Shown here: positions 31,001 to 43,000 of the stretch, piece by piece
Layout of the letters: every line of letters begins with the position of its first letter
How positions within the stretch are numbered: position 1 is the first letter of the stretch
NCBI RefSeq assembly: GCF_965638725.1
Contig: NC_134959.1
Span: forward strand, 10,606,417 to 10,670,416
Origin: Aptenodytes patagonicus
Taxonomy: Eukaryota > Chordata > Aves > Sphenisciformes > Spheniscidae
Direction of reading: 5' to 3'
DNA length: 64,000 bases
The notes under the pieces: generated by a model
Database searches by the model: none
What the model was told of the DNA's origin: nothing
What the model saw: the letters and a program-made list of their open reading frames with translations, nothing else
Program-made: the position numbers and the translations under genes

Positions 31001-34000
31001 AACCAAGCCCTTACTTTGGAAACTATCCTTTTTGCTCCTGAAAGTTGGTATTTCTGTATGCAGTCTTTCTTTCTTCACTGGGGTCAGCAGTATTTCTGGA
31101 AAATATAAGATGGACACCAGTACAAATGCCAGTAAGTGATAACTGTTTAATTTTCAAAATGCCTCCTTTAAACCAGGAAAAAATATAGGATATGCTTTTA
31201 TTTAATTCGTTAAGAATTTAAGCTTCTTACATCCATAAGTATGTAATATTAGAATGATGTGACCTTGTTATATATATATATATACATATATACATATATG
31301 TATATTCACAGTTACTTCAACTTCATATATCCCCTTCTATTAGTACTTGACTAACTTTGGCAAACAGGGCAGAGTCTCATCAAAGCCTATAATGAGGATA
31401 TATCACTACTGCCAAGAAATACACAAGATCCTCAAAACAGAAGAGGCTAGTTCTGATCTCACTTAGTATAAATCATTGGTAAATAAAATTAAATGAGTGA
31501 ATTTACAAGAGCAGGACAATCAGAATCAGACCAAAAAAGTTCAGAATTTTAAATACAATTTAAAACAATAGTTACAACTACTAAAAAAGGTCATAATTAC
31601 TCTCATTAGTTGCATATCTACTGTTGTTACAAACAGCCGATTTGCAAAGTTCCTTTTTATATCTTTCTTCAGCTTCCAGAATGACTTTGTGACGGTCACA
31701 CTGGTATGGACAATTTTGCAACATCTTAGTAAAGGTTTTACTATTGAAAGACAGTCCTCCTGCTGTACAACCTGGGAAAAAAAAAAGGGATATTGTAGAA
31801 ACAGCAAGCACGAATGCTATAGAAGCCATCACAAAGTCCAGCATTTTATTTTGTTCAGTATGATCTACAATCTGACCTCCAATTTTCCATATACACATCT
31901 CAATGGAGGTTACACTTTTATGTATCTTCTTGAAAATACTTACTTTTTGTTTTGTACTTGCTCTCTTAAAAAAATAAAAGTGTTTTCAGCATGACCTATG
32001 GAACAAAGTTATACCGCACTTCAACTCCAGAAGTATGAAATGAGGCACGGATCCTCTAGAGAAGTAAAAATATTAGTGGGATGGGAAGAAAGGGGCCTCA
32101 GTTCGCTTTGCACATTTATCCAGGAGCCAAAATATAAAAGATGTCTTTTCTATACTTTGAAGCTTTCTCGGTGTTGTAAGTTATCTGTATTAACCTGAAT
32201 AAATAAGTCTAGCTTAGGTATGAATTGCCTCACAGGAAGCCTTCCTGTTAATTTTTGAGAACATTCCTAGCGTAATTCATGGTTTAGTTATTCTTGGATG
32301 TTATCACAGTTCCTTATGTCAGCTGAAGGAGAACTTCTGCACTGTGAGGAATTATAAGAAGGGCACTGGTACCTACCTGCAATATTCTAGCCTAAGATAA
32401 AGCAGTGCTAAAGCTCAGGTTGAATTTAGTTGGACAAATTGGGTTCATATGCCTAAATGATGTTCAAAGGTGGGCTATGGGCTTTTTTTTTTTTTTGGCT
32501 TTTGGTGGTTTTTTTGTTTTGTGTTTTTAATAAAGAGACACAGGCTTGATTACAAAATCCACTTACAAATCCTGAGTACCAGCAGCATTCTTACAACCGA
32601 CTGAGAGACCATGTTCAGGAAGTAGAAGATGGGATAACTGAGGGCTGCAGTCATGGATTACTATAAAACTGACTGCCTGTACTTAATAGCAGTAAGGCAG
32701 AGAAAACAGAAGGGCTGCAGAATAGTTAGCAGGGGAATTCCCCTTAGCAGGGGAATACATGAGGGAACTGAGCAGAGCTACATGTTTTTCCTCCCTCTTT
32801 CTGATCAGAGAAAGGAGGAAAACACCTGCTCTTAAGCAGTCTTGTAAGTAGTGTGCCATCTTTTAAGCTGTTGTATATTCTGTTTGTTAGTAAACCCACA
32901 TTAAGAAAAGATACATAGACTGAAATTGGAATATGTAAGCTTTATTTCAATATTTGTGTTTTATTTTAGGGGCAGAAAAAGGAAAGGAAGCAGTTAAGAA
33001 GTACATAATAGGTAATCAAATAGATGTGTTAAAATTTCTGTAATGTCAGTTCACTTACTGCACTGCTGAATCTTTAAGGCTTCTTTTATGGACTCAGGAA
33101 AGAAAGACCTAAAGATAATATTTACCTAAACACCTTAAATTTGCCATTTTATGGGATGCAGATGTAGGTGAAGTACTTTTTTCTTCCTTGGTTATCTCTG
33201 AGTAGAATGAATGTTGATCTAAATTAGGAAGGAAAAAAAACACTAAGAAAATGCAACCTATCCTTTGCCGTGGTAATCATGCATCAGCGTACCTATATTC
33301 AATTGTATTTTCTATTTGTAGATTATTAAAGTTTAATTTACATAACAGCAGAAAATCCAAATGGAATTCCTGAAGTTAAATGGATCGCATTTACATTTTT
33401 GTAAATCCAGAATAATTACATTTAAATCAGGCCTTTTTCATCACTCTCCCAAAGCATATTACTTCAACTTGAACACAGCAAAATAACCCTGTGAAGTTAC
33501 ATTGCTTAACTAAGTCCTATAAACTTTATTTCTATTTGGAATCAGATGCTGAAAAATGTGATGGTACTGAAATAATACTTACTCTCCATTTAAATATGTA
33601 TAACCTGGAGATCAGCTTGTTCTCCTGTAAAGCTACCATTCTGGCAAATACTAATCTAATGAATAATTATAGATTTTATAAATTAACAGGAAACTAAATT
33701 ATGCATGAAGATTTGATTGAACAGATCCCAATTCTGAAATAAATCTATCAGACTAAGATGATCAATGCAAATCTTAAACACATGTTCAACATGTAGGAAT
33801 AGCTTCAGGCAAAAGTCACTCTCACAGGTAGGTTCTATCCCCAGTCTTACAAGTACAGAACAAAACCAGAATCCTTACGCATTTTCTATTAATTGCTTTC
33901 GTTGTTCAGTACGGATTGCATTCAGACTAAACTTAGAACATTTATCTATGATACATTCATTTGAATAGTTAAAATCAATTAAAAAAAGAAAGCTAAAATA

Positions 34001-37000
34001 TGTATTAGAAGAAAAGTAGAATAAATATTCTCCTGGTAAAATTGTATACAATATAAAATTCCAAAACTATGCAAACAGTTAAAGGATATTATACATAATG
34101 TACTCTGTCATCTAATTGTATATTATCACTACTTTTTATCAGGTGTTAAAGTACACAAAACTAATTAAAATCTCATTAAGAACAAAATTATTTAAGAAAG
34201 GAATACGTTTAGCTATTTGTACCTGATGTGCATGTTTGTTTCATATTTTTAACAATCGCTGCTGGTTGTTTAAATAAGTGTTCACTGGGAAGATCAAAAT
34301 GTGAACAAATTAAAAAAAAATCAAACTTCACAACACACATTTACCTGTAAATTAATACACACATTCCAAAGGCAAAACAAAAACCACATTAAATATATAA
34401 AAGATAAAATTCTAAAAAATTGATTCTAATTATCAAGTTACTGTGCTTGCAGTATACAGCATATCATCTTTGTGTGTTAGAAATCTGTTTACCAGAGATC
34501 TGCGATTAGCATTCCTTGCAGTGCTGTTCAGCATGTCTGTTCCAGCATGCTGGTTTCCAGAGTCACCTGCAATTCTGGTTCACGTAAAGATTACTTAGTG
34601 CACATAGAACTTTCACAGTGTCTTCAAAATACTGTAGCCTTCACCAGATGTAGCAATTGCTCTAAAGGGTAACTGATTTTCTTCTTTTCTTACACTGATT
34701 AACTTCTATGCAACCAACATGCTCCTATGATACGGGGATCGTGCATTTTTCTATGTCATTGACTACCTCCGAATGCTGCAGGAGCAAGGAGCCTAATCCA
34801 TGATTATGCTTGGGTAACTCCTGTTTTCACACAAATACAAGGAAAGAGCTTTTTTTCCCCCCCAAAAAAATTAATTTCTTAATAGTTTTGTGCTTCAGTG
34901 GTCAGAACAACAAATAAAGCAGCTGTGTGAAATTATGCTAATCAGTAGCAAAGCAAAATTTACCTCAATGTACTCTGGAAAATATCCTAGGCTCCTGATA
35001 ATTTCTGTGGTAGTTGCAAAGTTACAATATAATGCATGCAAGGAAACTGCATAGGAGCAGGGTCCAGCCAGCCACGTAAAAAAAGCACAATAAAAATGCA
35101 GAACTCAAAAAAAAGGAGAAATGTAGTTTTGTTCATACTCTCTCATTTCCTGTCTTGAGAGATATTCCAGATATAAATTCAAGATAATGGAATCTGTATT
35201 TATCCTTGCAAGTTGCCTATAATTAATTTTTTGTTCATCAATAGGAAGGATAACCATAAGAAGCAAAAGAAAAAGAGGAAAATAAGCATTTGTGTGAGCA
35301 AGAGAACAGTGAATAACTAAACAAGGCTGTATCTTTCTCTTCCCATGCAGGGAAGCAATTGAATACAAGGGGAGAAAAGCAGAGGTGGGGTGAGGGGGGG
35401 AGCTTTTTTCCCTAGTTTGTAGGCATTCCAATTTCAATTTTTTGCAGAGCAGTTCTGCAACTACTGTTTTCCTAGTAAGTGCATATTACAGAAGTCTTTG
35501 TGGTTTCATCCAAACCAATGGGTCAAATCTTGATCTACTCAATCGGTGAGAATTTTGAGGCAAAAACTACGGATGCTTTTTCATCACTATGTTGAAGGCA
35601 TTAGAACATGGCCTGTAACAGGCTCTCTATACAACCCGTCGCCTACCATTCAGAGAAAAAGATCAGAAGCTTTTATTACTACAATGTCTATAATCTTTGA
35701 TCTGTGATGTCAAAAACACTTCCACAAAATATTCTCTAGTGAGCCACCAAAAGGCTATATCTTTTCACTAGGAGAAAAAGCCATAGTTAGTAACAGATAA
35801 TTTAAAAGGCTGACATTCAATTTGGAAATCACTAAAGAAAAGCGACTTAGTATTTCTGCTTAGGTCTCTTACCTTACTTGAAGAACAGACTGATTTTTTA
35901 CACAAGCAGTTTTTTCATTTATACTGTGACTTTGAAGTACACTGTCTGTTTGCAGTTCATTAACTGAACATGGAATATTAGTCTGTCCACTTTGTCTAGT
36001 AGAAGCATTTACTGGATCCATAGTGTTCACTATTTCATTTTTCAGTGGAGAAGAATTTACAGATGGAGCAAGAACCTGATCATCCAACTTAGAGGTCAAC
36101 TGTGGACAATGTATTTCTTTATGTGCTCTTTTGATAGAAGTTTTTGGATCAGCAGGATTCACTTCATGGTATTTTGATGCTTCAATATTGGCTTCTGAAG
36201 ATCTGTCTACAAATACTCTTCCTTGCACTCTTTCCTGTATTGAAAAATACTAGTTAGCGACTATACGAGCTCTATGAAATTACTAAATAAATCTAGTAAC
36301 AAGATTAACTAGGATAGACCAGTCTAACTCTGAAGGTAAAGCAAATTCCAGAGAAGCTTCAAAAACCCCTGATGGACTCAAGAGCCAACAAGACAGCAGT
36401 GCTGCTGAAGGTGTTGAAGAGGTAGTTAAGTGATAATTCCAGGCTGAAGCAATGGATTTGCTACTAATAGAATCATAGAATCGTTTAGATTGGAAAAGAC
36501 CTTTAAGATCATTTGAGTCCAACCATTAACCTAGAACTGCCAAGTCCACCAATGAACCATGTCCCTAAGCACCACATCTACACGTCTTTTAAGTACCTCC
36601 AGGGATGGTGACTCAACCACTTCCCTGGGCAGCCTGTTCCAATGCTTGACAACCCTTTACAAGGCACTTCTAGAAATGAAAAGATTTAATTAACTTAAGA
36701 TTCAGGCAAATAACTCAAAAACTTGCTGTTCCACACCCAGAGATACCAAGTAGTTATACAGCACAAGGAAAATATGAAACAACTTTATTTCAGTTTATGT
36801 TCACATTTTTCATTATCATCTATCCCGTCATAGCTGTACAATCATGGGCATTTCATGCATGCAAATATTAAAATTATAGGTTCAAATGATCGGCAATTAA
36901 AAATAAATCCAACTCGTTTCTCCAACCTAAATGATCTCAATTTTGTAGAAAACCTGGTTATATAATAAACTAAAATGCTTCATAAAAATACAGATGCCTG

Positions 37001-40000
37001 CATTCTCTGATTGCCCTGCATGCTTCTTTGTATGATATACAGTAATGGTAAAAGTTGCAGGTTGTAGTTTCACACACATCCAAAGTTTTCTGTACTTTTC
37101 TAGCTCACACTGAAATTATCTTAAGGGTTTACTTCCTATTTCTCCCTAAACTCTGGAAAGATTTGCTTAGTTTTATCATACTTTGGTAAATAGGCCAACC
37201 TCATCATGTTCTTTTTCAATCAAGTTTATTCTGTGTAAAATTTCTTTTGCTTTCTTCCAGTAGTCTTGTAGACTTCTTTTTCTGACTTGCACCTCCAACT
37301 CTTCTGCATTGTTTACGTTCAATGAATTATCATTTATTTTCAGGGACAACTGTTCAGCTTTATAAAATATAAAACAACATTCCAAATTTTATCAATGAAC
37401 ACCTTAGTAAGTATTTATTATATTTTAGTGTGCTGAGGGACAGCCCCAATAATTTAATGTAAAATATAACCTCTGAATAATAATTTTTATATAACTTAAT
37501 ATAAATTTACACATAAGTGTTAATACACTTCAAATATAAACTGCAGTTACAAGAGGTAAGCTTGCAATTATAGTTACTATAAGCTGTTTACACAATGATG
37601 CTGTGCTCTAAAAAATGACTTTATCGTGGACTTAAGCCTATCTCTATAGGTCCTTTACTAGTATGGGTCTTTTTTTTTTTTTAAAAACCAACGCCATATT
37701 AATGGACACTGAAAATCACCATACCCCCTCAATCTTAAACAAAACTCTTATGTTTTCAGTACAAAAAAGTAGATACATGCTTTTTACTAATTATCAATTG
37801 CGTAATACCTTCTGTGCTTTAGAGATTAAAGGACAAGGTGTCTTTCTGTTTCATTGGTAGTATTATACAGTTAATTAAAAAAACTTAAACAGGATACTTC
37901 AAAATACACCCTACTTTAAAAATAAAGATCAAGATTTTTTAACATTGCAAAATAATTGTAGTCATGGTGATTTCAGGCTTGATTATCTACTGGTTCAGTC
38001 TCTATATACAATGGTACATACCCAGGAATAGAGCACCAATTGCATGTTAAATGACAATGTTAATATTTTGCACATAATTTATAGATGGGAAAGCTTTTAA
38101 GAACTAGCCCTACATATATAGGTTTCACAAGTGCATTATTGCAACATTGTTGGAATTATTACTTTTCTTTTTTCTGCCCAAATGCCATAATCAGTCCATG
38201 GTGGCAAATGGCAACTTTTCTGCAGAAAACAAACATCTCTTGGAGTACACAGAATTACAAAGCTGCTACAGTTACAATCATTTAGAAAGTCAACAGAACT
38301 TAAAGATGGAAATAATCTCTGTAATTTTTAAAGCAGTAATAGTAAGCTTACTCATTTGTTTGCAGTTTTGCAGCACAAAAGTAGCAGCTTTGTTTAGTTC
38401 CTCATCCTGAGACTCAGTTAATACCTGAATCATAAGTGGAAGACCATTGCTCTGAAGCAGTTCACACTGGTTTTCTTCTAAAATAGGACATTGTAAAGGA
38501 AAAAAGATTGGTTTCAGGCTCATACACACTTAATCTTACAGTAATTTTAGAAACTAATACTAGTAACTTTCAGGGAAATTCTGAAAAAGAGATTTTCATT
38601 ATGGATCCAAGCATGCTGTAACGATCTACTACCCGGGTTGCAGCAGAACCACTCTAGATCAGACAGGGTGATTTGACCATAGCTCAAAGTTCTTGTAAGA
38701 AAACTGAAGGAGGACTGAGACAAATTATATGATGGAGGTCCAAACTCATTTAATTGTCACCTAAAATATTTTAATTATGGCTTCTGTATTTCTTTTCCTC
38801 TGGTATATACTCTTAAAGTAGATAAGCTACATTTATGTAAGCCTTGAGATGCAGAAATATCAAAAGCTTGAAGTTTATAATTAGCAAAACTAATAAAATT
38901 AGTAGTTTAATCCTGATCTAGCTAACCTGTTCCTCCTCATTAACTACGTAATTAGCTAATTTTTTTAATTGTGATCTCATTTGCAATATACATTCATAAA
39001 ACTGACAGCTTTCTAAAAATAGTTTTGTTGTCTAAACTTGATAAAACAAAACAAAGAAAGTAACAGAAGATGAAATTATTATTTTGTCAGGGTTGACATT
39101 TTAAGAGAAACTTTTATTCTGTTGGTTTAATCATATTTCTATTTGAAAGACATTTTCCATTAAGCTTTGTTTCAATTAGTTCTTCTGAAAAAGTGTCTTT
39201 TAAAATATTAGATTTATGACCTACTGAGCTAATTATTGAACTTGTTATTGACATTTAGCAGATGATAATCAGGATTTTTGAACATAATCCCTTTTTTTTT
39301 TGCTTTTCTGAACATACATGACAAAAAACAGTAGTATAAACAATGGTCAGTATCTCACAACTTCCTGTTCTGTTTGCTCCTACTACGTAAAATAACAACT
39401 TAAGTGTTGTATTTTTACCAACTATGCTTGGGAAAGCCCTGAGGAACCTGGCAAAAATATTTCAGGGTCACCTACTGCTTATGTTACTTCAAAAACTATG
39501 CTGTTACATAGCTTTTTAAAAAATTAATAGCTATGTAAACAGTGGACAGAAGCTGTATATATATCAAGGGCCATTAAAGTAGAGCTCAAAAAGACTCATT
39601 TAGTATGTATGTATTGTAGTAGTTTTCAGGTCTGGATGAATTTTACCCTGTGATACCTAAGCCCAGCTTTGAATTCTCGCATAATAGTCTACTTTTTCTA
39701 AGCTCTTAAAGAGACTGTCTGCTAACAGGTTTTAAAATTTAAAGATGGAACATTATAGCAAACATTTTTTTCTGAATATTAATATTACACTATTTAATAG
39801 AACTTTCCCTCATGTTCCAGTCTTGATGAAATTACACCATTGAAGTAGTTAGCATATGAGAATTTACTAGAAACTGAAAGAAAAAAGAAAAAATCTTACC
39901 ACAAACTTCAGTACAGTGTCCAATTGTTAGAATAATACTGATTTTTTCTCCTGTATCCAGAGTGTCATTAGACAGCAGCTTCAGTAGCTCTGACACAGTG

Positions 40001-43000
40001 TGATACTTTGTCAAGACAACACCCATGGCAGCTATTATGTTAAAAATAATTTGAAGAAAAATAAACTAGATAGTAAGTATATAGGCATCATCCAAGTATA
40101 AAATGCTGTTTTTCAAGGGAACACTACAGGCCTCTAAAAGCCTTGGGCCTGCACAGTCCTTCTCTTCTCTCTCTTTCATTTTAACACTTCAAATTACCAC
40201 ATAGCCCTGGTGCAGTAATTCTGCCCATGCTACTCCCCATATCCAACACTGCCCTTTCTCCCAGATTGTGCTGTATAGAGATGTGGTAGAAGATCTGATA
40301 AACAAGGGCTTTGCAATGTGCAAGTTTTGTAGACCTCTGCTGAGCTTCTCCACATCCTTTATCAGCTCCAGAACAGAGTAAGAAAGAGTAGAATAAGGTT
40401 TGACACATAGACTATCTGCCACAAAAAGAGCTAGGAATGTTTCTAGTAGAGGGCAACGTCTTCCTGAAACTGGGAACACCACTGCTAGTATGTACATGTT
40501 GAAACCTAGTCCTGTCACATACCAACTTCTTTGAAACTAGGCTCAAAACTAGTGCAGGTATATGCTTTTAAACTTTTTTGAACTTCCGTTACTGAGCACT
40601 TAGGGCAGAAGTGTCAAATCACGGCTAACAGCAGAGATTCATCAGGCTCAAAGGTTTCTCAAAATCTTCGGATGGAATACACAAAGATCTCATTAGGATA
40701 GCGCTATCCAGACAGTAAATGAGAGTAAAGATGCATTATGCAGACATACTACATTTGTTCAGCTTCACACCTAAGTTACTAAAGCCTCTTAAAGCTTACA
40801 AAGCTTATTAGCTTCGGCATAGGCCTACAGAAACACAGCTCTAACTCCAGGATCCAAGATGACTGCCATGCCCAGTTCTCAGCTTTACTTATACAAAACT
40901 AGCTCTAGTATCTTGTTTTTAATTTTCAGTATAGTTTAAAATTTCATTATGTTTATTTTAGCAACAATGGGAAAGTAACCCACCTCAGATGAACTGAATC
41001 ATTCCCCATATACAGGTTTGAATTTTAAAAAATCTGCAGTATCAACTGGGATGTATATAACTTTTATATGGATGCCTTTTAGCATCCATTCATATCACTT
41101 TTCCACCAAAACCAGACTTTAAAAATTGCATTTTAAAATTGCCATATATAAAAAATGGTAGCAGTCTTTTCACTCACAGTCATTAGCAATGCAGGCATCC
41201 AAGGTCTTTGTTACTACTACTGCAAGTTTTGTGCTTGAGTGACTCATACAAGAATCATGCATAAGCTTGATAAGAACTTGAGCTAATGTATCCAATCCTC
41301 CAACAGAAACAAAATATTTCTGCGCATATGCTTAGTGAAAAAAAGAAAAAACGTGTCTTAAATAATACAAGTTGCAAATTGTTTTAGCATTTTATCAGTT
41401 AGGCTCATCACAATTTTCCTGTGCATCTATTAATCATTACATTTCCACCCATACAAAAGAAGTTGGATATATATTAATCTCGAGAAACATAGTAATTGTC
41501 TTATAAAATAGTTACAGGAAACACATGGCCCTAATACATGCATACAAATGGCAAACATTATGCCTGAGTTCTACCTAAGTCATCGCTTTCAGAGACGTAA
41601 TAATGACTTGTATTTGTAAAATACTTTTAATCAAAACATCTTCCAAACAGTTTTTACTGACCTTACTAAATGTAGCCAGTTTGTGGCTATTTGTGGACTT
41701 AAGCACAATGCAGTGTAAGTAAAGATCGTGGAATATAGCTTTCAGAGTAAAAGTTGGAAGAACAGCAAATTAATTTGTAGAGATTGACAAAAAGATATCA
41801 AACATCTAACTATCAAATTAAACTTACTTTTACAAAAGAAAAACTATTTAAAGCTTGAGCTGCACTTACAGTTATTTGCAACTGTGAGACCAACAAATGA
41901 ACAAATAGGACGAACTATCTCAGGCTCTGTGCAACTTTCAAGCCACTCTTTGGCATATGGAAAAACTGAACAGCAAATGTTTTGATTATCTTCTGGAAAA
42001 GTAAAAACAACCCCAAATCAAAACATAATATGAAATTTCAGTTGAACAGTAAAAATGAAAACAAACTGTTGTCACTTTAGAGAAACACTTCAAACTTTTT
42101 TCACAATTTTAACAGCAACACTTACCATTCTGAGGATTGTTAACACAGGCACAGAGAGTACTGCAGACTGAAGACCACAGCTGGTAGCACTGATTAGTAT
42201 TTTCATCTGACAGATTCATCTCAGATATGGAAAGAGTTGTTCTGTTAAGAACAGTGCAAACAAGTCCCAAATAGTCAAGCAAAAATAAGTCCTAAAGAGT
42301 CTATCATTTTCTCTGTTTGAATTGCAACTGTTTGTTTACCTGAATAACTGTAGCAGAAGACCAATGCAGCCCGTATCTCTGACATAGGTTTGCCCACTTT
42401 CTAAAAAAGAACACATATAAGACTCCGAAGACACATGCAACTTGAGACAGAGTCTTAATGTCAAGTTTAATTTACATATATACATTTTATTTCCATTTCC
42501 TAAGCATATATCCCCCCAAAAAACAAATACAAAATCACACCAACACATTGGCAAAAGTGTTCCCTTTCTTTCTGTGTCTATTTTTTTTTCTATGCATTGT
42601 CAGAAACTACTGGTTTGCATTCTATTTTTTTTTTTAAACTATAATTTCATTTTTAGAACTAAAACACTTTCTGCTATTTAAGGAAATCCCAGTGAGCAAT
42701 GATCTACTTACACAATTCAGGTTCAGTTACATGCAACCATTCATCTTTATAAATTAATTTTACCAAAACATTATTTATTGAGTGTTCCAAATTTCTGTAC
42801 TGCAGATTGGCAAATAGAAAAAAGTGGTGTTATAACACAGAAAAAAAAAAAAACAAACTTACTATTATTCGAAACCAGTACTAAGATGACATAAACAGAC
42901 ATTCTTTTCAAGTTCACACCAGAATCCTTATTAATTAAAAATAAAATGAGGTCTTCAAAAAATGCAGAAGTACACAAAGTTTGTTGACAATAAACTGAAA

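Noticed and set aside
31541..31807. 88-codon minus-strand frame [10 protein letters not shown]...
   Set aside because: It overlaps TERB1 exon 15 in the wrong frame; the adjacent frame carries the recognisable TERB1 residues.
40189..40518. 109-codon minus-strand frame in the TERB1 intron between exons 8 and 9
   Set aside because: Skipping it keeps TERB1 in frame. No family resemblance, and a competing overlapping frame is equally long.
41319..41330. Acceptor GCGCAG for TERB1 exon 8
   Set aside because: Joining it to exon 7 creates an immediate TAA. The upstream acceptor TTTCACTAAG keeps frame and adds YAQ.
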